DNA from: Salisapilia sapeloensis
Taxonomy: Eukaryota; Oomycota; Peronosporomycetes; Peronosporales; Salisapiliaceae
Reading direction: 5' to 3'
NCBI GenBank assembly: GCA_023334545.1
Contig: JAADVB010000205.1
Coordinates: 1 to 34,906, forward strand
Length of the DNA stretch: 34,906 bases
The position numbers were made by a program, and so were the translations under genes. The notes beneath the pieces were generated by a model. The model searched no databases and was not told the origin of the DNA. It worked only from the letters and a program-made list of their open reading frames with translations. Below are positions 19,771 through 28,522 of this stretch, one piece after another; positions within the stretch are counted from its first letter, which is position 1, and each line of letters opens with the position of its first letter.

Positions 19771-21312
19771 CTAGAGGATGAACCTCGCGAGGTCCGTGTG
19801 TTTCATCATGTCACCAACTCGCTCACGGACAAAGGCTTCATCGACGGTGATTTTACTTCCAGGTTCCATGTCGGCGCAATCGAAACTAATCTCTTCCACC
19901 ACTTTCTCCATGATCGTATGTAGTCGACGCGCACCAATGTTCTCGACCGTCGTATTCACATCCGTTGAAACCTTGGCTAGCTCTTGGATCGCGCCTTCAC
20001 TAAATTCCAATTCGACACCTTCCGTCTTCACGAGTTCCACTTGCTGCTTGACGAGATTCGTCTCTGGTTCCGTCAAGATACGGTACATGTCATCTTGCGT
20101 TAAGCCCTGGAGCTCAACACGGATTGGGAGACGACCTTGGAGCTCAGCTAGGAGGTCTGACGGTTTCGTCGAGTGGAAAGCGCCAGAGCCGATGAAGAGG
20201 ATGTGGTCAGTGTTCACGTTTCCGTGCTTGGTGGAGATGGAGCTGCCTTCCACGAGCGGCAAGAGGTCGCGCTGGACACCTTCACTGCTCGGATCTGCTT
20301 GACGACGGAACTCTCCGTTGGAACAGATCTTGTCGATCTCATCGATGAAGACGATGCCATTCTCCTCCGTCTCCTTCAACGCTTCTCGCACGACGTCCGA
20401 CATGTCGATCGCACGTTCCATCTCGGCTTCTTCAAAGACTTGACGACTTTCACGCACGGTCATCTCCTTCTTTTCCGTACGTTTCTCTCCTCCGCCACGG
20501 AAAAGGTCTTGGAGGTTTACTTGCTTGTCACCAGCTGAGAAGGCGATCGGACCGTTGCCCATGTTTCCATTCTGCTTAATCGGCACGTCGACAGTGATCT
20601 TCCTATCTTCTAATTCACCTAGACGAAGGAGACGTTCAAAGGACTGACGCGATCGATCGGTGACGTTGCTGCCTGCAAGCGCTTCGAGGATCCGGTTCTC
20701 GACGAGGTGCTGGACTTGCTGTCGCACACGGTCTTGACGAGCCTTTTTCACCATCGTAATCGCATTTTCGACAAGGTCTCGAATGATCTGATCGACGTCT
20801 TTGCCGTGGAAACCAACTTCGGTAAATTTGGTCGCTTCGACCTTGACGAAAGGAGCTTCACAGAGCTTCGCGAGACGTCGAGCGATCTCGGTTTTACCAC
20901 ATCCAGTCGGTCCGATCATGAGAATATTCTTCGGGCTTACTTCTGGACGCAAGTCTTCCGGAAGTTGTTGTCGACGCCAACGATTCCGCAGTGCGATGGC
21001 CACTGCTTTCTTCGCTTCTGGCTGACCAACGATAAAACGGTCCAATTGTTCCACAACTTCCTTGGGTTTAAGCTTTCGACCGATCTCATGCGGTGCATAC
21101 TCGAGGATGGATGAAGGGATGCTACTCATGGACTCCGTGTCGACGTCCGATAGTGGCGGCTCTTCTTCAGACGACGTCGGGGCCGTCGTCGTGAAGTGAC
21201 GTAAGATCGGCATCGGTTTGGCTGCCGATGCGAATTGCACGCGACTCGCACGGGGGATTGTAGAGGTAGAGAGGCGCATGCGTGAAGCATGGGCAAGGAC
21301 TCGACGCTGCAT
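19771..21312 (-). CDS. hslU: Mitochondrial HslU/ClpY ATPase subunit of the HslVU protease, 513 aa
   Basis: AAA+ unfoldase that feeds substrates to the HslV protease ring. Walker A GPTGCGKT at 134-141, Walker B VFIDEID at 321-327, and the HslU-only I-domain between them (about 180-310, Gln/Arg/Glu-rich). The C terminus is DLARFIL, the tail that inserts into HslV to switch it on. Residues 1-45 are rich in Arg, Ser and Ala and lack acidic residues (MQRRVLAHASRMRLSTS), a good mitochondrial presequence, which is why ATG 21312 is preferred over the upstream non-ATG extension. The central pore loop reads GFHG at 167-170, where bacterial HslU has GYVG. Eukaryotic HslVU is known from several protist groups, where it is mitochondrial. 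No HslV gene is in this window. Confidence 0.95.
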   Translation of the reverse strand: MQRRVLAHASRMRLSTSTIPRASRVQFASAAKPMPILRHFTTTAPTSSEEEPPLSDVDTESMSSIPSSILEYAPHEIGRKLKPKEVVEQLDRFIVGQPEAKKAVAIALRNRWRRQQLPEDLRPEVSPKNILMIGPTGCGKTEIARRLAKLCEAPFVKVEATKFTEVGFHGKDVDQIIRDLVENAITMVKKARQDRVRQQVQHLVENRILEALAGSNVTDRSRQSFERLLRLGELEDRKITVDVPIKQNGNMGNGPIAFSAGDKQVNLQDLFRGGGEKRTEKKEMTVRESRQVFEEAEMERAIDMSDVVREALKETEENGIVFIDEIDKICSNGEFRRQADPSSEGVQRDLLPLVEGSSISTKHGNVNTDHILFIGSGAFHSTKPSDLLAELQGRLPIRVELQGLTQDDMYRILTEPETNLVKQQVELVKTEGVELEFSEGAIQELAKVSTDVNTTVENIGARRLHTIMEKVVEEISFDCADMEPGSKITVDEAFVRERVGDMMKHTDLARFIL

Positions 21313-22181
21313 GATGGAGGACGCTTCTTCCGTCAAGCACTTCGTAAGCACAAATGGCACCAGCTTGGAGAGGATATTTGGCCAATCATAGAGGTTTAAG
21401 AAGATGAGAGGAGGAAGCTGGCGGAAGGATGATGGTAGATGGTTGTATGGAGAAAGTTGGAGATAGATAGAAGAGAGCTTAATGGTTTAGTTAGTGGTGT
21501 GGACGTAGGAGAGGTTTGTGCTAGTAGGCGGAGGCATCTCGTTTGGATGCGATGTCTGGTGACATGCTTTTGATGTGGAAATTGCTTTGATTGACATACA
21601 ATGTATGGGTTGATGGAGGCGAGGATGGCGGAGTTGGAAGTAGTGGATTAAGAAGCAGTACTTATGAATGGATTTGCTCGTACTTGTAGAAAGGTCAAAG
21701 AAGAGGAATGAAGAAAAATGGATATGAGATTGCCATCGGTTCCCTCGTGCTCTAGTACATGCTGGATCTACTTCTAGATAAGCTTTTCCTACTCGAGTCT
21801 ATGGATGATCTTTTACCTCTTTATCATTGTAAGATGTACGAAAGCATGCAGTGACGCCATTGACAGATTATCTCAACTAGCATCGAACACTACGTCGCCA
21901 ATGGCATCCTTTCATATCCACTTCAATACTCTTACTTCCAATAAACACTGAGATACTCGCCAATAAAAAAATCTTCTTCCAATCTACCATCTCAATCTCT
22001 TACTACGACTGCTCCAACGTATCTATCAGCTCACATTGACAAATTACTCTTCACATCCTCCATTTAGCATGAAAAATCGCATCTCTTCCTCTATTTTCAT
22101 CCAATCCAAATCTCTTATTCAACATTTCATCCAATCGCCTTCCTTATACACGGAAAGCTACGTCCAAGACACAATATCAAA
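21313..22181. other. Divergent promoter region between HslU and LTN1
   Basis: An 869-bp stretch without a convincing gene, the longest divergent intergenic region here. The HslU side is purine-rich (GAGG repeats) and the LTN1 side is strongly pyrimidine-rich. Near the LTN1 end, TCACATT at 22031-22037 followed by AAATTAC at 22041-22047 resembles an oomycete Inr plus FPR pair. Short open frames at 22036-22371 overlap the LTN1 start and look spurious. Confidence 0.4.
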
Positions 22182-25100
22182 ATGGGCAAGAATAAGCAGG
22201 AGAAGCAGGCAAAGAATCGTGCTTCCTCAAGCCTGCGCGCGAGAGAGCAGGTACATGCGAACGGTTTCATCGGCTTCGACAGCTTCCGCGCTCCGACCGA
22301 GACGCCTGGTATATCTAGTGCCGTGTACGACGGACAGGACCACGAGATCTCGTTGGCAGTCAAGCAGCTAGGCAAGAAAGGCTCAGTGACCAAGCTCAAG
22401 GCGCTTTCTGCGATGAAGAACGACATTATCCCGAATCGCAAGCCTGCCGAGCTTCGGTCCATGCTCGGTCCATTCGCACAACTCTATGCGAACGAAATTC
22501 GTGACCAGAACGATGGCAAAGTGCGTCTCGAGCTACAGGAAGTGTTACTGACGTTGACGCACAAGATGAAACCCAAAGCTTTCTCGAGCCACTTGAAACG
22601 AATGCTTCCGTCGTGGGAACAAGCCAAGCAGGATCCAGTGGAAGACGTTGCGAGCGTCGCGAAAGCTGCTTATGACCAAGTGTTCTTAGACGACACGGCG
22701 CCTTCACAAGTCCAGCTCTGGGATGAGTACGTGAATGACGTTCTGGAGCATATTCAGATGACGATCAAGTCCAGTGTAAGTGCATTTCCTGGTGTCGCGC
22801 TGGAAGAAGATGATCAGGAGCGACGGTATGAGCGATGTGTGGCTTCCTGTTTGTTCAGTTTGACGTCGTTGATTGAGTTTCTGTGTTCAAACGATCGAAA
22901 GCACGTTGTCCTATCGCCTGAAGGCACTGTATCCATCTCCTCGATCGTCACCTCCGACGCGTTTGGTAAATTGGTCACAGCATCATCCAAGAACGCTCAT
23001 TTTTCTCGTGAAGGCGTCCGCAAAGCTTCCTACGCTGTCCTCTTGTCTCTCACACAAAAGGCACCAGAGCTAATTGAAACGAAAAGCACCTTGTTCGCTC
23101 GCCTCGTCCTCGGTGCATTCAGCGAAAAGCACGCTGGTAACCATCATTCCTTGTGGGAACTTGAACTGACATTCTTGCAATCCTTCCCTAGTATCTGGGG
23201 CGACAAGCCGACGTCGTCTGCTACTGGCAAGTTCGTCAAGTCTGCTGTCTTTCCTCGTTTTCTCTCTCAATTGCGCCATGGTTTCCATGGTTCATCTGCC
23301 GTCTCCTTTCCTTCTGTCCTGCCGTTTCTGTCGTTGATACCACAAGAATTGACTCTTGAATCAACTGGCAAAGCTCCTTTCTACGTCAATGTATTGGACG
23401 AGATGTGGAAGTTTGTGCAAGGTGGAGAAGCACGAGGGAATGAAGCACATGCCATCAGGTCGTACTTTGAATGTTTCACTGGCTTCTTCTCGTATCTACT
23501 TAAAGGAGATTTGCCATGGGAAGCGAATGGAGAGACGAGCCTGACGTACGTTCAGCAGTTCCAGAAACCTCTCCAGCAATCTCTTCGATCAGTCCTGCAG
23601 TCTCCTGGACTGCCACGAGCTGCACAGTATGTGTACATGGAAAAGTTTGTCGAGATGATAAAGAGGTTGGAGTCAACGCAGACGACATCGACTGGTGTTG
23701 TGATCGTCAAGACTTTGGCGTTAGAGAATCTACCGACGTGGGTGGAAGACTCGTTGCTGACGTCTATCAAAACACGTCTTTGTGTCGAAGGTATTAATGC
23801 CTTGTCTCGAGGCATCGTCCATGCGTTTGTAGAAAAAGAAGAATGGCTTCGTGTCGTACGACAAGTATATGGAGCATCGTTGATGCAACTCCATTCGATT
23901 ATGAACACTGCAACGTCCAGTGCCGATCGGAATGACGGCATGAAGAGCCTTTTGAACGTCATAAACGCATTATACGCTCTCGTAGGTGTCCAAAAGCTCT
24001 TGGATCCGATGGAAGACGAGACCGTCGAGACGCATTTCCAAGTCAAAGTCCGTCCATTGCTCCAATCTCTTTCGGCATTCCGATTCGCTGATACAGAGAG
24101 TTGGGGACCTTTACGTCTATTACTCAAGTCTGCTCGATACTTTGTCCTCGCTACAGACGATAAGAAACGTCTGCTACTAGAATTGATTCAAGACGTTGGT
24201 GTCCAGCAAGGAGCGTTAGTAGAAGCAACAGCTCTTGTGGAGCATACGCTCTCCTTCTCTTCGGCATTTCACGAACGTTGGTTGTCGTTTGGTAGTTGGC
24301 AGCCTCGTCAAGAGGTGAAGAGAGATGACGATGACGTAGTGGAAACCTTGGCGGCTGTATGGAGCAGTAAAGTCTTTGATGAATTCTTAATGCTAAGTCT
24401 CAAGAGCGGACTGGATCATTTCGATGCGGATCAGTTCGCATCTCTACTGAAAGTAGCACTAGGTGGACGATCAAGAGCTCCCGTCGTGAGTCCTGACGCT
24501 GTATTGATTCTCGCACATCATGCTCTCGGGAAAGATGTGAATGACGCACAACGAATGACACTCCTCCCGAGTCTCATTACACTCTTTACGTCGATGGATA
24601 CTACCTTACCAAAAGAGCTAGCGGATGTACAAGTCCAGCTCTATGCTCGATTATTCCAATTCCTACCGAAAGGAATGTATAAGCATGAAGCGGAAACTTT
24701 ATGGTCTGCAAATGTCGTTCCTGCAGTCGAGAGATGGGACAAGAGTCGTCGTGATGACTTGGTCGAACGCATTGCATCCGACTTGAATGCAAGTGTCTCG
24801 GAAGACGAGAAAGAGTTTGCGCTCAAGGTCAAGCATCTGCTCTTGCTATCGAAACATAATCCCGACATCTTCCCACTGCAGCAACTAGGTCGTAACGTGC
24901 ATGTGTTGAACGCAGCTAATAGCAAGTATAGTCGAGTGCTCACGTGCATGTCGGAGCTATGTGACGATAAAGAGTCCGCGGAGCTCGTTGCAACGTACTT
25001 GTCGGAGGTACAAGGTGTCGAGACACTCGCCATGTTAGTAGATATGGATGTCGTACATGCGTTAACCTGGTCCGTGTACCACTCGGATCCTGCAGCGTTT

Positions 25101-27377
25101 GCAGCTTCCAACCATCCTGTGCTTTTGGACACGAAGACATCGGTGCTAGGGAACTACATGGTTCTAGAGACGCTGTACGATGAGATGCAAGGCAGTAGTC
25201 TCATGGACAAGGCGCTGGAACTTGTGCTGAAGCAGACGGAGCATCATGTTCTTGTGAAAGCGTCTCGATGTGCCTTGTTGATGGGCGTCGAGAGCACTGA
25301 AGAGGTGCTGACGGAAGAGCAGGAGCACCATGTGAGTGCTATGGTTGCGCAAGTGCTTTCTACCTATGCTAGTACAGACTTCCTCGTCAAGTCTATGACT
25401 AATGATGCGACAGAAGCAGTAGCTATTAGTCTAGTAAAGAGAGGAGAGGTCGAGCGTATTGATCCGTTGTATACTCAAGAGGTAAGTGAGAAGCAGCTGC
25501 AGATCGTTGCTGCGATATGGAAGCAGCTCGAGTTGAATGGGGATCAAGTGGACGTAGCGTCGGATACACTTGCATCTGTCTGCAACTACATTGTGTCTCT
25601 CTTGACGTCATCGGACGTTGTGTCAGTATCCATGTGGACCGCATGTGCAGACTACATCAGTTACATGCCATCTAACCTCCTCTCTACCATCAAAACCGAG
25701 TGGACGAAAGCAATGCGTGCTGTCATCATGCACTGCATCGGTGGTAGGCACGAGACGGCTCACACCAGTGCACTCAAGCTCCATCAGCTCGATGCTTCTG
25801 CAGTAGATGAAGCCTCGATGGTGCAGGCGTACTCTAAAGAACGAGCTGTCGCTCGTCTCTCTCTCCTCCATCTCCTCCAGTCTCTATCGACTCGAGGTGA
25901 GGAAGAGCAGCTACAGGAGCTCGCAGGACACTACCGAGAAGCACTCTTGTCTTCCGTCCTATGCTCCTTATCGGAAGGAGTGTCGATGCAAGCGCATCTT
26001 GTCTCGACCTACATGGACGCAGCGTCTCCATCTCAAACCTTCTCCTTTATCCTCCAAGCGCTATATGTCAAGGATTGGATCATCCATACGCTCCATCCGA
26101 GTCATATGATGCTCCAAGCAGTGCATACGTCGCAGGTAAAGGAGCTCGTGCTATCCGCCTTTGGTGGTGTCCCGGGCACGGCGAGTCTGTTTGATGCGAG
26201 CGTCTACCCTATGAGTGATACCCTTCGAGCGCTCTTGTATACGATCGTGTGTACCTGCGGCGCCTTAGCTCCAGTCGACGTAGATGTAGATAGTAAAGAC
26301 ATGGATGTGGAGGATGAAGACGCGGCTGAGACAACGTTAGTGGAGCAAGTCGTGCCTGAGAGTCTTCGTCATGTTCTCGAGACGACGTTCACGAGTGACG
26401 AAGAAGGCGGGAGAGGTCTTGAACGGAAGAAGAGTAGTCGTAGGAGACTGCAACGACAAGTGGAGTCGAGACAAGACCTCGTGTCACGTATGCTCCTGTG
26501 GGATATCTTCCTCCAGCAATTCCCGTCGACGGATTCCAAGTCGTATACAGTCGTCTTGTCGGCATTAAGCTCCTACGCAAATGCTAAGGGACTCCTAAGT
26601 ACCTTTTTACTCTTCATCTCGACCTTCTTGTCCGAGACAAGAGGCAAGGACGGAGCGTTAGAAGACGCCAAGCTGTTGCGTGTAGATGATTTACAAGGTA
26701 GTGAAGCGTTGATGACGAGTATGACGGATGCAGGCATCCAGCAGATGGGTGCACGTGTCCTCTTCCGAACGGCTGTGCGTATGCCATCGCTTGTGCGTAC
26801 GTGGTGGAATGACGAGTGCGATCGGAGTCTGCGTAGTTGGATGGGCAAGTACTTTGAAGAGAGCGTGACGCCAGTGATGCTCGCGAATGAACTCGAGACG
26901 ATCCGTCGTGCTTCGGAGAATCACAAGTGGGATGCAGATGAAATGGGAGTACGAGGCAGTCGCGTGTCGAGAGAGATCATCACGTCGTATGTCAAGGACG
27001 AATGTACGCTGGAGATGGTGCTCAAGGTACCACCGTCGTACCCGCTCCGATCCGTCGAAGTCGAGTGTACGAAGCGGATTGGGATTAGTGAAGATCGATG
27101 GAGACGATGGGTGCTGCAGATTATGAAAGCGACGTCATCGACAGCAACGGGATCGCTCTTGGATGCTGTCTTGCTTTGGAAACAGAATGTCGACAAGGAG
27201 TTTGACGGTGTCGAGCCGTGTCCGATCTGTTACTCGATTTTGAATCCGAAGAACATGGCACTGCCGAGTCTGTCTTGTAAGACGTGCTCGAATGCCTACC
27301 ACTCGTCTTGTCTGTACAAGTGGTTCACGCAGTCTGGCAAGAACAAATGTCCGATCTGTCAGCAACCGTTCCATTAA
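22182..27377 (+). CDS. LTN1: Listerin/LTN1 E3 ubiquitin ligase, single 5.2-kb exon, 1731 aa
   Basis: LTN1 binds 60S subunits stalled with peptidyl-tRNA and ubiquitinates the nascent chain (ribosome-associated quality control). The N terminus MGKNKQEKQAKNRASSSLRA followed by GFIGF and the KKGSVTKLKALSAM helix is the conserved listerin N-terminal domain. The long middle consists of HEAT/ARM-like helical repeats with no other domain. The last part contains the RWD-like region (VPPSYPLRSVEVEC at about 1618) and a C-terminal variant RING at 1680-1731: CPIC, then CKTC, then H-x2-C (HSSC), then CPIC, ending QQPFH. Length and domain order match the family. An acidic insert (VDVDSKDMDVEDEDAAE) is found at about 1366-1382. 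The absence of introns over 5 kb is unlike many neighbours. Its 3' end is 74 bp from the convergent UBL3 gene. Confidence 0.94.
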   Translation: MGKNKQEKQAKNRASSSLRAREQVHANGFIGFDSFRAPTETPGISSAVYDGQDHEISLAVKQLGKKGSVTKLKALSAMKNDIIPNRKPAELRSMLGPFAQLYANEIRDQNDGKVRLELQEVLLTLTHKMKPKAFSSHLKRMLPSWEQAKQDPVEDVASVAKAAYDQVFLDDTAPSQVQLWDEYVNDVLEHIQMTIKSSVSAFPGVALEEDDQERRYERCVASCLFSLTSLIEFLCSNDRKHVVLSPEGTVSISSIVTSDAFGKLVTASSKNAHFSREGVRKASYAVLLSLTQKAPELIETKSTLFARLVLGAFSEKHAGNHHSLWELELTFLQSFPSIWGDKPTSSATGKFVKSAVFPRFLSQLRHGFHGSSAVSFPSVLPFLSLIPQELTLESTGKAPFYVNVLDEMWKFVQGGEARGNEAHAIRSYFECFTGFFSYLLKGDLPWEANGETSLTYVQQFQKPLQQSLRSVLQSPGLPRAAQYVYMEKFVEMIKRLESTQTTSTGVVIVKTLALENLPTWVEDSLLTSIKTRLCVEGINALSRGIVHAFVEKEEWLRVVRQVYGASLMQLHSIMNTATSSADRNDGMKSLLNVINALYALVGVQKLLDPMEDETVETHFQVKVRPLLQSLSAFRFADTESWGPLRLLLKSARYFVLATDDKKRLLLELIQDVGVQQGALVEATALVEHTLSFSSAFHERWLSFGSWQPRQEVKRDDDDVVETLAAVWSSKVFDEFLMLSLKSGLDHFDADQFASLLKVALGGRSRAPVVSPDAVLILAHHALGKDVNDAQRMTLLPSLITLFTSMDTTLPKELADVQVQLYARLFQFLPKGMYKHEAETLWSANVVPAVERWDKSRRDDLVERIASDLNASVSEDEKEFALKVKHLLLLSKHNPDIFPLQQLGRNVHVLNAANSKYSRVLTCMSELCDDKESAELVATYLSEVQGVETLAMLVDMDVVHALTWSVYHSDPAAFAASNHPVLLDTKTSVLGNYMVLETLYDEMQGSSLMDKALELVLKQTEHHVLVKASRCALLMGVESTEEVLTEEQEHHVSAMVAQVLSTYASTDFLVKSMTNDATEAVAISLVKRGEVERIDPLYTQEVSEKQLQIVAAIWKQLELNGDQVDVASDTLASVCNYIVSLLTSSDVVSVSMWTACADYISYMPSNLLSTIKTEWTKAMRAVIMHCIGGRHETAHTSALKLHQLDASAVDEASMVQAYSKERAVARLSLLHLLQSLSTRGEEEQLQELAGHYREALLSSVLCSLSEGVSMQAHLVSTYMDAASPSQTFSFILQALYVKDWIIHTLHPSHMMLQAVHTSQVKELVLSAFGGVPGTASLFDASVYPMSDTLRALLYTIVCTCGALAPVDVDVDSKDMDVEDEDAAETTLVEQVVPESLRHVLETTFTSDEEGGRGLERKKSSRRRLQRQVESRQDLVSRMLLWDIFLQQFPSTDSKSYTVVLSALSSYANAKGLLSTFLLFISTFLSETRGKDGALEDAKLLRVDDLQGSEALMTSMTDAGIQQMGARVLFRTAVRMPSLVRTWWNDECDRSLRSWMGKYFEESVTPVMLANELETIRRASENHKWDADEMGVRGSRVSREIITSYVKDECTLEMVLKVPPSYPLRSVEVECTKRIGISEDRWRRWVLQIMKATSSTATGSLLDAVLLWKQNVDKEFDGVEPCPICYSILNPKNMALPSLSCKTCSNAYHSSCLYKWFTQSGKNKCPICQQPFH

Positions 27378-27451
27378 AAAGACGTAATAGAACGAGCTTG
27401 TGCTTGTAGATGTATGGTCGAGTATATTCAAAAAGAGAGAGATGTAGATCA

Positions 27452-27992
27452 TTAGAGGAGGATGCAGCCACAGCGAGAGACATCCAAGTCGGTAGATAAA
27501 CGCGTATGTGTCTTCTCGGAATCTAGGTGATCGATTAGGATCGAGAAATTGTGCCAAGATAGAAGATTGGTACCATGAGGTGGTGGTGGAGGCTCTTTCT
27601 TGGATATTGACACGTTTACAGGCGTCGGATGTGTCGAGAAGGCTGGAATCTTGGATGCTTCGAGAGACTTTTTGTCCTGGAGCATGCCTCGCCCCATGCA
27701 TATGAGACGGATGTTGGATATCGGTGGCGCTTCACCTAGATCTACTAGTACTATTAGAACTGGAAAGAACTTGTAGAGGGTACAAGGACGTGCCTTGGGG
27801 CCAATGTCGCTGTAATTCAGACTTGACATGGGAGACAAGCGATGTCTTGGGGAATGGCAGCACAGCGTGCACGCCTTCTCTGTGTGCGAATAGAAACTTG
27901 AGCATGATCTCCGTGTCAGTACTACCATGCTCATCCTTGCGGCGATCGCTCGCAGGAGACAATGACAGCGGCGACTCTGGCGACGTGCTCAT
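27452..27992 (-). CDS. Membrane-anchored ubiquitin-fold protein (UBL3/MUB), 3 exons, 145 aa
   Basis: Exons 27992-27794, 27741-27574, 27522-27452. The first intron (52 nt) is GC-AG; the second (51 nt) is GT-AG. The ubiquitin fold spans about 28-112: EIMLKFLFAHREG strand, SLVSHVKSELQRHWPQD helix, then SNIRLICMGRGML strands with the SLEASKIP loop. This matches UBL3/MUB, which has the same HxWP and LRLIYQGR-type blocks. The C terminus is CGCILL: a CAAX box (Cys142-Ile-Leu-Leu, Leu at the end predicting geranylgeranylation) with a second Cys140 suitable for palmitoylation. UBL3/MUB proteins dock E2 enzymes at membranes and sort cargo into vesicles. The frame is open upstream to an ATG at 28091, but that part is AT-rich and looks like leader, so ATG 27992 is preferred. 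It is divergent from the F-box gene with a 530-bp spacer. Confidence 0.85.
27742..27793 (-). other. GC-AG intron in the UBL3/MUB gene
   Basis: A 52-nt intron starting GCACGT after ...CCCCAAG and ending ACTAGTAG. No GT donor in the region keeps the ubiquitin-fold frame. The GC donor yields HWPQ-D-LGEAPP and matches the family alignment through the WP-D block. The length is the same as the typical GT-AG introns in the window. Confidence 0.65.
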
Positions 27993-28522
27993 CGTCGATC
28001 TAGGTCTTCTTTCTGATTTAGCTTGTTTTAAAGAGGTTATTGCTAAAGTAGCCGACATGCAAACGGACGACGGCGAACCCTTTCTACGCATACCTCATCG
28101 ATTATCTGAATAGCTATCGCACTATTACTCTACGCTGTCTTCCATCTAATCTCTCTCATCTAGCATACAGTAAAATGTAGTGGAGAACAAGTAGTATTGA
28201 AGGAATGATGGAAACCTTGATACTAGATGAAAGGTTTAGGAAAGAAGCGAGGTGGATATTCAAAGACACGAGAATCGAAATATTCAGGAAGAATAGTGAT
28301 AATAGGGAGGGGTTTACAGACTCCATCTATTTCTTCTTCCTTTCGTACTCTACCATTTCCCATCGAGACGACAAATTCTCTTATTTCTGCTTTAGCGAAA
28401 GCTAGTGCATATTGGCAAAAGAACTTGTGGTTTTATCCTAAAACGAGGCAAATTAAGTCGAAAAGGACGTTTTTGAACGGACGTTAAGCCGGCTAAGAAT
28501 ACCTCGTGCACGCGTGACGCTC
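27993..28522. other. Divergent intergenic region between UBL3/MUB and the F-box gene
   Basis: 530 bp without a supported gene. The UBL3-proximal 100 bp is an open-frame leader (could be a longer N terminus). The rest is AT-rich with short pyrimidine tracts near 28325-28350. No repeat or RNA gene was recognised. Confidence 0.4.

Noticed and set aside
19778-21114. Several open frames on the plus strand opposite HslU
   Set aside because: They are shadows of the HslU codon bias, with no recognisable domains and no introns or starts of their own.
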